Below are positions 1 to 10,445 of a stretch of 64,000 nt of DNA, in pieces. Where the stretch lies: NCBI GenBank assembly GCA_037179335.1, contig JAKZHN010000018.1:620001-684000 (forward strand), written 5' to 3'. The notes beneath the pieces were generated by a model. The model made no database searches and was not told the DNA's origin. It saw nothing but the letters and a program-made list of their open reading frames with translations. Origin of the DNA: Cyclaneusma minus. Lineage: Eukaryota > Ascomycota > Leotiomycetes > Marthamycetales > Marthamycetaceae. The position numbers and the translations under genes are program-made. Position 1 is the stretch's first letter, and the number at the start of each line of letters is the position of its first letter.

Positions 1-1154
1 TTCCAACCCCAGAGAATTTGTGTGCATACCTAACATAACGTGGTGATGTTTGGTTCCAAACTTTCGAAATAGCAGTCGCTGAGAGATGCCCCACAGGCCA
101 GAAACGGCCTCGCAGCTAGATGTGGAGGAAGACATAACCAAAGATTGATGGAACAATACCCAGCAATCAACGTTTCTCAATGGAATCTTTCAGCTCTTAC
201 ATACCAGGAAATTGGACGACTTACAGCCCTGACTCCAGGCAACACCGTATGTATTCCGTTCAACCCGACATTCTGCTGTGTTGCAAACTGACTGGGCTGG
301 TAGGAAAGACCCGGGACCTACGGCCAAACGGGCTAAGGCCAAACGGCCACCTACCTTAGTGTAACGTCAACAAACGCGAAGTAATTCAGAAATTCTTCTC
401 CCCGCCATTTCTCTACTATCATTGAGTCCGGCAAAGTGTACCACTGGTGTGTATATTGATTTCATTGCAGTTTTATCGAGCGTGGGAGAGTGAGCAGGGT
501 GCTGTTTTCAACTGTCCGGGTTGAACAGAGTGTAAGCAAACGCACATCGATTCACGGACTGAAAGGAAAGTCAAGGAGACTTGACTCGTATTGCGAACAT
601 TGGGGGTTGACCACAAGGTGATCATTGAGATTACTTGTGACTATGAGTCTCATATCCAGGTTGGTATATTGACATGGTGCAAGCGCAGCAGAATCAAGAG
701 TTTGGAAGTTTCGAGAAACGGGAAATGGATAAATTTGATGACCATGATAGCTCATGGAGAAGTATGATGGCAGCAGGCAAGCTTCTTCAAAAGGTGGCAT
801 TGGAGGCTATGACGAAGCTAGACTCTGTTCCCTTGGACCCCCTTTTCAGAACTCGAGAGGACCAGATGCGACGTCGACAACAAGTATGGGAGGGGTTCCC
901 AGGGATCTGCTGAACTTACTGACTGTTCAGACCCCGACTCGCCCAAAGACCTCAAAAAAACCAACACAAGACTCAGAACGCTCGGCGAAAACTTCGAGAA
1001 CGTCTACCGAGTTCACTCGCGATTAGACCCGTTGCGTTCCGCCTGTTCAGGTATGAGATCAAGATCCTGTCTAAATACATTTGTGTTCGAAATCCGAGAC
1101 TAGGAGTTGTTACTGACGAGATTTCATTATCAACAGACTGCCGGAGCAAAAGCC
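1..1154. other. intergenic, with possible 5' exon sequence of the next gene
   Basis: No complete gene is recognised. On the plus strand, 674-880 reads open from an ATG and continues in another frame through about 890-1050, ending at a good donor (GTATGAG at 1051). This could be upstream coding sequence of the gene at 1155, but the frame switch cannot be joined by a normal-length intron without guessing. It may be leader sequence or a decayed exon. Confidence 0.3.
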
Positions 1155-1613
1155 ATGTCGACCTCCTCTACTACCCAGCCCTCGGGCTCCGAAATGCTAC
1201 CATTCGTTAACGATGCTCAGATGTACGTGACTGTTCCTGCCCGACCCTACCTGAACGTCGACGCCCTCTCACTCGACTTCCCACTCCGCACTCTGGTCAA
1301 ACCCCAATACAAACACCTCCGCCCCGACCAGATCGTAGCACAGCATCTCGACTACAACACCTTCGAAAGACTGCTGCCCATATGGTTGAGAATCCAGGAA
1401 GTCCCCTTGCCGCACTGGTGGCATAGTATTTGGTGGCATCGTGTTGTACAAGAGGGGTCGAGACGCATATTGAAACAGGTCGAGGTCAAGGACCAGCTGA
1501 GCTTTGAAGAGATGGTCAATGTGCTCTTGCGCGATGCGGGAGAGGACGGGGACGCGCCATCCAGGGTCCTATGCATTGCGGATCTGGGGTTCGATGAGAC
1601 TGCTGTATTCTAG
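1155..1613 (+). CDS. hypothetical protein, diverged paralogue of the gene at 2780
   Basis: I do not recognise a family. The frame gives 152 residues from an ATG in a fair context (GCCATGTCG) and may extend upstream, because it stays open back to an acceptor-like CAG at about 1134. The C-terminal half has the pattern HSIWWHRV, then VEVKDQLSFEEM, then LCIADLGF. This lines up in order and spacing with SIWYARVRHH, VVVTDQKSFEQM and LYLAADY in the next gene, so the two look like an old tandem duplication. No signal peptide, membrane segment or catalytic motif is visible. The true start and upstream exons are uncertain, and the gene could be partly decayed. Confidence 0.5.
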   Translation: MSTSSTTQPSGSEMLPFVNDAQMYVTVPARPYLNVDALSLDFPLRTLVKPQYKHLRPDQIVAQHLDYNTFERLLPIWLRIQEVPLPHWWHSIWWHRVVQEGSRRILKQVEVKDQLSFEEMVNVLLRDAGEDGDAPSRVLCIADLGFDETAVF

Positions 1614-2779
1614 GAGAATTCTGGTATCGAGGGACCCTAGATTGCAGGCCGGGGAGGAGCTGGTCTTGGCAAGGGGATGAGGGGCATGGAATCGACGATA
1701 TGGAATATGAAAGAAGATTGGAGAAGTCTTGGTTTCATGTTATAACTATGTCGCTGGTCTTTTAGAGGGAGATTCAGGGAGGGGGCGATCGGTGCAATAA
1801 GAGTTGCAGATGTGTCGGTCTAAATAAACAAGGATAATCGTAGAGGCCCCCTCCCCACCCTGACTTTGATCGCGTACATTAATATTTCTTCCGCGAGCCA
1901 TCTGATAATGTTCAATCGTGGAGAAGGGTGGCTTTGAGGGCCTTAGGAGGTGCCTATGGGGTAATTAGCTAGACGAGATTCCGTTTCTCGTTATCTAGAA
2001 ATCAGGATCCAGCTGTTAATGTGTTCGACTTTTTATCAATTAGTGAGGATTTTATTTTCTGGACATGACGGATGGCCCGAATGGCCGTTAGGCTGTTTGA
2101 GTTTTGAAACTTCTGTCGTACCAGTCAGAACAAGTGTCGGGGGAAGGCTGATTTTTGCGTGACGGCTTGTCAGATTTCGGTCTTTACTACATGTAGGATC
2201 CGAGCTGATTGGCGAGAAATGGCGCTGGTGTCAATCATATAAAGGCAATTTGATCAGCACGTACTTAATGTATTGGTTTTATATGGGACGACAGCGTGGG
2301 TGGCCCGGAGGGCACCGGCCCGACGCAAGGGAGCTTGCAGGAGGGCAAACGAGGAAATTGAGCTCCCTTCAGGAGCTCCAGCTTCCTCTCCTTTCCTTCT
2401 CTCTTTATCGGTTCAGAGCTGTCAGGTGTCTCGATTTTCAACCATCCACCTCCCTTTGTACATAGTTATCCAGCTCCTTACGTAGCTAGCGGCCGATTCA
2501 AGCTTTTGGGAGCTCTTCTCACTCTTCCCGCTACCAGGAAAGGAAAGAGGAGGCTCCAGGCATGAGAAAGAGCTCTCAAGAGCTTCAAGAAGATCTCTTA
2601 AGAGCTCCAAGAGCTCCCAAGAGCTTCAATTCAAGGCTGCTCCCGCCAAACGTTGCTTGTTTCATCTCTCTTTCGCACGTGACGAGCAGGTTAACATAAA
2701 CCTACATTTTTGAGGTTCGAGAACTTTGAGCAGCCACATCCAAACACCCAAGACTCGAGCGCCGGTTGAGACCTTAACA
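1614..2779. other. intergenic between the two paralogues
   Basis: No gene is visible. A purine/pyrimidine-biased inverted repeat rich in GAGCTC words lies at 2340-2640 and is listed separately. A CACGTGAC E-box-like site lies at 2678, about 100 bases before the next start codon. Confidence 0.4.
2340..2640. repeat. imperfect inverted repeat rich in AGAGCTC words
   Basis: The left arm near 2365-2400 (CTCCAGCTTCCTCTCCTTTC) is matched in reverse complement by the right arm near 2535-2560 (GGAAAGGAAAGAGGAGGCTC). The right arm runs on into many AGAGCTC and AAGAGCTTC words up to 2632. It could be a small foldback element or a local duplication. No target-site duplication was identified. Confidence 0.4.
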
Positions 2780-3550
2780 ATGGCTGACTCTCGCCGAAAC
2801 GACAAACAAGACTTCGAAGACTTCCGCAACATCTTCCTCCTGGTATGTATATCGTGGAAGCATCACCCTTCAGAATATACCACACTTCGCTGTCCGAGTT
2901 CGCTACTTGCTCGTACCGCTTGGCTAATACGAAATCATCAAAAACAGGCCGCTGGCAGAAACGAAGTCGAAGTTTTTGCCAAACACATCGTCAGCGCAGC
3001 ATGCGGGGGAGCCTCTCTCTGGGAAGCGGCCGTGGGAAAGGAGCTCTCTGGTGGTTGGGAAACGAACGAGGCCTTGCGTGGAAACGAAGAAACCGGATAT
3101 ATCCCATGCCCCGTATCCTGGGTTTCGACTGCCGACTTATACGTGATTGTCAACCAGTTGCATCCCAAGCCAGTTCTGGTAGTCAAGGTGTCGACTCGCG
3201 ATACGTGGAAAGACGAGCTTCTCGACCCCACCCGCCCGCAATTCGTTTCCCAGTTCCAAGTCAATCCGACGGATATGCTTTACGACAAATTCGTCAAATA
3301 TCTCAATGAACAGTTGAGCGCCGTCGACGTCCCCAGCCCAACTTCTATTTGGTATGCGCGAGTTCGACACCACGGGTCCAAGCATACGGCGGAACGGGTT
3401 GTCGTCACTGATCAGAAGAGTTTCGAGCAGATGCTGAAGGATTTGTATGCTGATGCCGAGATCTATCAGAAACGATATGGTGAACCAAGCCTCTATCTTG
3501 CAGCTGATTATGAGGCAAAAGACGAGCCTGCGACTAGGAGTGGACACTGA
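2780..3550 (+). CDS. hypothetical protein, two exons, paralogue of the gene at 1155
   Basis: Exons 2780-2842 and 2948-3550 are joined by a clean phase-0 intron (GTATGT...ACAG), giving 221 residues. The start ATG sits in a strong context (ACAATGGCT). The protein is soluble-looking, with no signal peptide or membrane helix. The N-terminus is short and charged (MADSRRNDKQDF). A middle region contains AACGGASLWEAAVGKELSGG, and the C-terminal half is shared with the gene upstream. No domain is recognised. The intact splice sites and conserved C-terminal pattern suggest a functional gene. The function is unknown; a lineage-specific family is likely. Confidence 0.6.
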   Translation: MADSRRNDKQDFEDFRNIFLLVCISWKHHPSEYTTLRCPSSLLARTAWLIRNHQKQAAGRNEVEVFAKHIVSAACGGASLWEAAVGKELSGGWETNEALRGNEETGYIPCPVSWVSTADLYVIVNQLHPKPVLVVKVSTRDTWKDELLDPTRPQFVSQFQVNPTDMLYDKFVKYLNEQLSAVDVPSPTSIWYARVRHHGSKHTAERVVVTDQKSFEQMLKDLYADAEIYQKRYGEPSLYLAADYEAKDEPATRSGH

Positions 3551-4366
3551 GCTGGGCAAGAAGGCCTCTCGCAAAGTCACCTTTTTATCCTCCTTTGCGG
3601 TATTTCGCCCACGACGAGAATCGAACTTGGTGTTAGTGTGACACAATGGGGTTGCGATCCACACCACCTGGTTGGAAGGAAGACGTGAAGATGTTGCAGC
3701 TTTTCTCAGACGGAAATTACATTGCACTGGCGATGGAGAGAGGAAATGAAATTGACGACGACGAGATGTGAACAAAATTGGATATTCGACAAACGATTTG
3801 TTTTGGCATTTAAAATTTGGGACGCGAAAAGGGATCTCTGATTTTGGAGAGCTGGAAGTGAGCTCTCTCCCTGTCTTTCAGCTAGTTCGAGAGGAACTGA
3901 GAAAATGAAAATTCTTTTAGCATTTTAATTTGCCATCACGTATGCAAAAGCACTCGAGGTGAAGGCACTTCAGTCTAATACCGAAGTTGTCGTAAACAGG
4001 GACTTCACATGAGTTCTCTCAGACCGTGATAAGTCATGAACGAACGCAGAGAGATATCAGACAGACGACAGCAGACAAATAAACTCGACAACAGCGAAAA
4101 ATGCTTGATAGCAGCAAAGAAATTCGGTGACAACGTTTTTAAAGAGCCGGTGATTTTACATGCAACACACAAGGGGCATCCCATTTTTCCGTCTTTTGGA
4201 GTAATTGCAAGACTACTCCCGAGCCATCGCGGACCTTCGTTGCTGGCGGATGCATCTGACTCCTGTCGGTAGTTTTGGCTTGCTGTTTATTCCAAAATCA
4301 GCGACCGCCTGAAACAATACACTGCTTTGGCTTCGAAACCAAGTATTTCCATCCTTTACGCTGATA
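3551..4366. other. intergenic, no gene seen
   Basis: I see nothing beyond a likely 3' untranslated region and AT-biased spacer. A tRNA-like string on the minus strand near 3605-3670 was considered and rejected. Confidence 0.4.
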
Positions 4367-4588
4367 CAGTTATGCGACAGAAGTCTGAACCCCCCTCCAA
4401 ATTATTGGAAATATCCCCAGCAATTGGGAATATTTCCAGTGCTTGAGAATATTCGCAAATGTTAAGAATATTCTCGAAGATTGAGAATATCCCCAAAACT
4501 AAAAATATCCTCTCAGAGATTGAGAATACTCTTGGAGAATAAGACGTTGCATTCAGGGAAGGGGGTTCAGACTTTTGTCGTCCCACTG
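4367..4588. mobile_element. Tc1/mariner-type MITE, 222 bp, TA target duplication
   Basis: The element is bounded by TA dinucleotides (4365-4366 and 4589-4590) and begins CAGT and ends ACTG. Its inverted termini of about 30 bases share the core AAGTCTGAACCCCC. The interior has no ORF and consists of several roughly 23-25 base units built on the near-palindrome GAATATTC, such as GATTGAGAATATCCCC. TA duplication and CAGT ends are typical of Tc1/mariner derivatives. A related element lies at 43332-43547. Confidence 0.75.
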
Positions 4589-4590
4589 TA

Positions 4591-5217
4591 CATGTGACCA
4601 AAGGGACAAGCAGTGAAAGAGACGCCAATAATCACCTTCAGAACCAAAGCCACAATTGGTGAAAGAAAGCTGACGTCGAAGCTAGTAAAGCCAGGAGCGG
4701 TGAGCTTTCCCAGACGATGTCAGGATCGCAAATCAATGGCAGGCTAGACAAACGACAGCAGCCAGCGATGTTCGGCAGCAGCAGACATTTGCGGTGGTTC
4801 GGGAGTAGGCTCACGTTTCGTGATCAGTAATCCTACTCTCGGGCCCAAACTTCCCGCCTCAAGCCATCAGAGAGATGTGAGCATGCCTCGCACAGGCTTT
4901 TGGCTTCTGGATTTGGTACTTCCAGTCTTTGAACTTCCCTACTTCTACAGCCCTCAATCAGAAACAACGAGTGTTTATATAGCCCTTCAAGGTACGATGG
5001 AACTTACACGTGACAGAAAACATGGCCAAATCCAGAGACAGATGAGTCTCCTTGCTTAATGCTTCGTGACGCTCGTAGCACGTGACCTTACCCCTATTCT
5101 CACATTTCTAAAAGAAACTGCCTCACTCAGCAAAACAGAACTGAGAGATTTATGGTGTAGCTCGTCACATGCAAGAAGAGGAAGGAAGAAAGGAAGAGTT
5201 TGAATCTCTGTATTGCT
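4591..5217. other. intergenic, no gene seen
   Basis: A TATA-like string (TTTATATAG near 4976) and CACGTGAC sites (near 5009 and 5079) are present, but no coding region follows them before the repeat region. The small ORF at 4820-5059 has no coding character I would defend. Confidence 0.35.
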
Positions 5218-5400
5218 TGGGGTACAGCCTAGCGGGCTAGAGCTGCCTTAAATCCCAGGCTTTTGCATTATGCTTAAAGCTTCAAAATAAAGCTATTCGG
5301 AGCTTTAAAAGCCAACACGAAGGCTTAATGCAAAGGCCTGAATAAAGCCAAAAGCTTAATTAAAATTAGCTTTGGCTGCTGCAAGGCTATATATTATATA
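5218..5400 (+). repeat. segment R, outer copy, little mutated
   Basis: The segment begins near GGTACAGCCTAGCGGGCTAG and contains CCCAGGCTTTTGCATTATGC. It matches R' at 5663-5850 almost base for base, apart from C-to-T and G-to-A differences in R'. Confidence 0.7.
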
Positions 5401-5645
5401 ATTAATTACAAATAATGCAAAAAAGGTAAAAGGGCAAATTAAATTAACTAATAAAGCAATTAATATTAATAAAAAAAAGCAATAATAATAATAAAAAATT
5501 ATTTTCTTTACCACCATTATACGCTTTACCATTATTTATACCTTTTATAGCTGGTTAAAGGATTTTATATAAAATTTATATAATAATAAGCCAGCCTTAT
5601 TATTATAAAATCCATTATTTATAATATAGCTTATTATATGCAAAA
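5400..5645 (+). repeat. segment L, inner copy, heavily mutated
   Basis: It matches L' at 10195-10440. For example ACCACCATTATACGCTTTAC here corresponds to ACCACCATTGTGCGCTCCAC there, and both retain AATAAGCCAGCC or GATAAGCCAGCC further on. The changes are in the direction expected for RIP. Confidence 0.7.
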
Positions 5646-5662
5646 AAAAGGATTTTTTTTAT

Positions 5663-5850
5663 ATTGCCTGGAGCATAGCCTAGCAGGCTAAAGCTGCTTT
5701 AAATTCCAGGCTTTTGCGCTATGCTTAAAGCTTTAAAATAAAGCTATTTAGAGTTTTAAAAGCTAATATAAAGGCTTAATATAAAAGCCTAAATAAAGCT
5801 AAAAGCTTAATTAAAATTAGCTTTGGCTATTGCAAAGCTAGATATAAGTA
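5663..5850 (+). repeat. segment R', inner copy, mutated
   Basis: This is a second copy of segment R (CATAGCCTAGCAGGCTAAAG here, ACAGCCTAGCGGGCTAGAG in R), with the extra A and T expected after RIP. Confidence 0.7.
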
Positions 5851-8800
5851 TAGCAAAGCAAATTATATTTAAATTGGCGCTAAAAGAATTAAATAATGGC
5901 AAAAATTTAATAACAAAATTAATTAGGAAAGTATTTTGAAAATAGGGCATTTGCCGGTAAAAAAGCGCCGGCTAAAATTAAATTTATTAATAAAAAAAAT
6001 TAAAAAATTATTAAAAAAAACATTAAAAATTATTTATCCAGCTTTTGGATATTTAACCATAATATACCGTTATTGGCTATATATTAGGCGGCGTTTTATT
6101 TAAAATTATAGCTAATATAAAAATAAATATTATTAATATTATTAATATAAAATTTTTAACAGAATTTATTAATATAAATATTGCAAATATAAGCATTACT
6201 GGCAAAATAAAAAAAAAACTATTAAATTTTGGAAATTAAATTTAAATAGGGCATATAAAGTATTAATTGGGCAAAAATAATTATTAATTTTAATAATGGT
6301 AATTTTTATATTAATATAATTGGCGTTAAATTTATTATTGGGCAAAATAATAATAGCGTATTTATTATTATTAAAAAAATAAATATAGCAATATTAAATT
6401 TTAATTTTATTAAACGCCTTGCAATTTTTAAAATTTTTTAATTTATAAATTAGCTTAGCAATTTGTAAAAACGCTATAAAAGCGATTTTAAAAGCTATTT
6501 TATAATTAAAATTAAAATTTTATTGCTTTTGTAAAAAGGCGCTATTTAAAAAAGAAAATTTATTAATAATTTAAAAAAGCTGGATTTTAAAAAGCTTTTC
6601 AGCTTTTTTTTTAAATTGCTTTATAAATAATAGCAGCCTGCAAATGCAAATTTAATAAATGAAAAATTAAAAGCTTTAATAAATTTAAATTAAATTTTAT
6701 ATTTATAGCGGATTGCAAAAAGTGCTAATTGAATAATATTAAATTTAAGCTAATCCTGGCTATAATTTAATAAAACCTAATTTTAAAAAGCAATCCATTT
6801 AAAAATTAATTTTAAATTTGCGGAAAAAGCTATTATATTTTTGCTTTAGCAATATATTTTATAAAATTTAATATACAATTAATAAATTATATAAAAGCCT
6901 AAAATATATTTATAATAAATTAATTAATGAATTTTTTTAAAAAAAATTGGAGGCCTAATTTTTTTTAAAAAATAGAAAATTAAAATTATTTGCTAATACA
7001 AATATTAATTAATTAATTTTTAAAAATTTGCATAAAAAAAGCATTAGCAAAATTATTTTAAAATTTAGAAATATAAATAGGCTTTAGCTTAATATTTTTG
7101 CTAGCGCTAAAAAAAAGCAGTTAATGCAATATAGCATATTAATTCCGATTTTAAAAAATTTGCTTTAAAAAATTATATTAAATTATAATATTATTAATAT
7201 AAATAATAATTTAATAATATAGCCAATTTAAGCTTTATAATTTAAAAGCAATAAAAATAGCCTAAATTTCTAAAATATTAATATTAAAAATAGCAAATTT
7301 TAGCTTTCTATTTTTTTTATAAATAAAGGCATATAAAATAAGCAAGGCTTGCAAAAAGCGCTTTTAATTATAAATAGCTAAATTGCAATTATTAATATAA
7401 AAGGCGTTTAAGCCAATTTTTAAAGCATTGCTAAATAAACAAATTTGCTTATAAATTAAATTATTAAAAAATTAAAAGCCGTTTAAACGGAAAAAAAATA
7501 TTCGCTATTATATAAAATTTTTGCAAATTTTTTAAAAAAATGCAATAAAAAGTTTTTTTTAAGGCTTATTAAAAAAAAAGCTATAAAGATTTATAGCTTG
7601 CAATAATAAAAATAGCCAAATTTAATTATTATAGCTGCAAAGCCCAAATTGCTAATTATGGCTTAAGCTTAATAAAAAGTAATAAATTAATTAAAAAGCT
7701 TGCAAATTTTAATTATTTTTTCTAGCAAAATAGTTATAATAAAAGCTAAAATATTAATATTAAATTCCAATACCTTAACTATAATATTTTCGGCATTTTT
7801 TTTAATAGTTTATCAAATTTTCAAAATTTGGCAAAGCAAATTATAATCGGATTTTTAGGCAAAAAGCTGTTTTAGCTATAATAGCTAAAAAATAATAATA
7901 TTATTATTTAAATAATAAAAAATTATTAATTTTAATAGCCAGGATTTTAAAATTTATTTAAAAGCTTTTGCAAAAAAATTAAAAATAAATAGGGTTATTG
8001 CTAATTTAAAAAAAAGCATTTATTTAATATATAAATAGCTATTTTATATAAAGCCGAAAAGCTATTAATAAATTAAGGCAATAAATATTATTTTAAAAGC
8101 GTTTTTTTTAAATAATATATAGTTTTGGCCGGCTTTAATAATAGCTTTTAAATTTTTTTAAAGCTTGATATAATAAAGCTTAATAGTTTTATTAATAATA
8201 TAAAAATTAATAAAAAATATAAAAAAATATAAAAAATAGTAAATAATACGCCAATTATTGAAATTTTAAAAGCCTTTTAAAATTAGGCCTAAAAAAATAT
8301 AAAAAAAGAAAAATAATTGCAAAATCCATTTTTTAATTTTTTTAAAAACTTAAATTAATTTGGACTTTTTTATTAATTATATTGAATGCAAAAAAGCATA
8401 TTTTAAAATTTGTAAAAAGCTGCTTTTAAAAAAATTTATTATAGCCTAAAAAAGCTTCAATTTAAAGGATATTATAAAAAATTATTAGCAAGGTTTTTAA
8501 ATAATTATAAAGCAGCAATTTTTAGGCAAAAAAATAAAATAGTAAAAAAAAATCCATTAGCGGAATTGCGAATTAATTAAAAATTAAAAATTAAAAAAAA
8601 ATATTAGGCTGGGTTAATTAAAGGCGGCAATATTTAAATTAAAAAAACTAAAAAAATGCTTAAAAAGAAAAAAGAAAAAAAAAACTAATTAAGCTAAAGC
8701 TAATTAAGCTAAAAATACTAATATTGCTAATAGGCAAGCTAGGGCTGCTAAATAGGCAAGCAAAAGCCTGAAAAAAATTGGAAAATAAACAAAATGGATT

Positions 8801-9899
8801 TTATAAAAACTGGTATAATTATTTAAAGCAAATTGACGGCTTAAAAAAGCATTAATCAATAATAATAATGGTGGTAATATAGGGCAAAGCTGGTGCGAAA
8901 AAGCTAGAGCTAAATTTATTATTTAATTTAGCAGGATTTAATTGGCTTTAAAAATTTCAGCTAAAATTTAATTAATTTTTAAAATAGTAATTTCCTATTT
9001 TTTTTTACTATTATTAGCAGCATTAATATTAATATTATTGCCAACGCTATTTTTTTTTGCAGAATTTCGCAATATAAAGGCCTTTGCAATTAAAGCATTT
9101 ATAATAGCATTTGCAAAAATTATTTATGCAAGCTAAAAAATTCCAGCAATAGCAAACCACCAAGCTATTATTGGGATTTTTATTTTTAGCAAGCAAGCGC
9201 AAAAAGCCGTTAAAAGGCTTTTTAAAATTTATTGCAATTAATATTTGGCATTGCTAATAAATTAAAAAATCCGGAATATCCTAATAAAAAATTATAATAA
9301 AATCCTTGTAAATAGCTATTTTATAAATTTGCAAAGCTATTTTCCTAATATTTTTCTAAATATAAGCTTTTAAAAGCTTTTAAATTTCCTAATAAAATCG
9401 AATTATAGCTATTATAAATCCTGGATTTTTTAAAATATTAATAATATAAAATATTAATGCAAAAAAAATAAAAAATATTTAAAGATTTTTGGTAATGGCT
9501 TTTTTATTGCTTTAAATAAATGCCAAAATAAATCGATTTTTTTATATAAATAAAACGGTATTAATATAAATACCAAATTCCGAAATTTTAAAATAAAACC
9601 GGGGCAAAAAAATAAAATAAAACTTATTTTTAAAAATTATATAAATATATTAAAGGCCAATATACGAAAATTAATTATAAATCTTAAAATTTTTAAAAAG
9701 AAATTTTTTACTATTAATAATAAAGCCGTTATTTTGCTGCGAAATAGCAGGCTAGCATTAAGGCTAGCAAATTGCTGGGCTATTAATAGCGGCTAGCTAA
9801 ATTTAATAAAGCTTTTTATTTCTTTTTATAGCCTTTTGCTTGCATTCCAGCTAAAAATGCAAAAGTCTTTTAATATAATTTTAATTGCCTACAAAAAAT

Positions 9900-10194
9900 A
9901 ACTCAAAGGCTTGCGTACAAAAGCCTTTACGCTGGCGGCAAGCGGGAGGGATTATAAAAAGGGACGGGAAAGAGGAAAATTGGCATTGGCAAGGCTGCAC
10001 TGGCTAACGGCCCGGGCAACAAAAACCAGGCACAAAGGTCTTAAAACCATCAGAATTCTGGTTTTTATCGCTATTGGCGCCGCTGGCTACTGGCCCAGGA
10101 CGGTTGCAATTCTGACCAATATTGGCGCGTTAAAAGCGGTGCAAAGCTGCAAAAGCAGGGCGAGCGCGCTTTGAAGGCATATTGGCAATTAATT
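9900..10194. other. GC-balanced tail of the degraded element
   Basis: Base composition changes abruptly at about 9900 from nearly pure AT to normal. This stretch and segment L' have escaped mutation. A short open frame (9911-10174) shows no recognisable domain. Confidence 0.4.
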
Positions 10195-10440
10195 TAATAT
10201 ATATAATGGGCTTAAATTAATATGAAAGCGTTTAAACAAATTAAATTAATTAACAAAGCAACTAATATTGGTAAGGAGAAAAGCAACAATGGTAAAGAGA
10301 TTTCATCTTTTTCACCACCATTGTGCGCTCCACCATCGCTTATACCCCCTGTAGCTGGCCAGGGGGTCCCACGTGAGACCCACATAACGATAAGCCAGCC
10401 TCACCACCATAAAACCCATCATATAAATATCCGCTCTGAA
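10195..10440 (+). repeat. segment L', outer copy, unmutated
   Basis: This is the partner of the segment at 5400-5645. It contains a TATAAATA string near 10424 and a CACGTG at 10370, both lost in the mutated copy. It is the better template for classifying the element. Confidence 0.7.
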
Positions 10441-10445
10441 TGTTG

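Larger units (their letters stand above)
5218..10445. mobile_element. RIP-degraded transposon region with duplicated end segments
   Basis: About 4.5 kb in the middle (roughly 5390-9900) is almost entirely A and T on both strands and has no open frames, the signature of RIP in filamentous ascomycetes. Two repeat pairs frame it. Segment R (5218-5400) recurs as R' (5663-5850). Segment L (5400-5645) recurs as L' (10195-10440). Where copies differ, the interior copies L and R' carry T or A where the outer copies R and L' have C or G, as RIP predicts. L and L' could be terminal repeats of an LTR retrotransposon. Alternatively R...L could be an internally deleted tandem copy of a larger R'...L' element. 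No transposase or reverse transcriptase can be read. Confidence 0.75.

Noticed and set aside
3600..3680. tRNA-Val-like string on the minus strand (GTTCGATTC near a GGGCGAAAT end)
   Set aside because: The T-stem does not pair, there is no matching 5' acceptor strand, and it lies at the 3' end of a coding gene.
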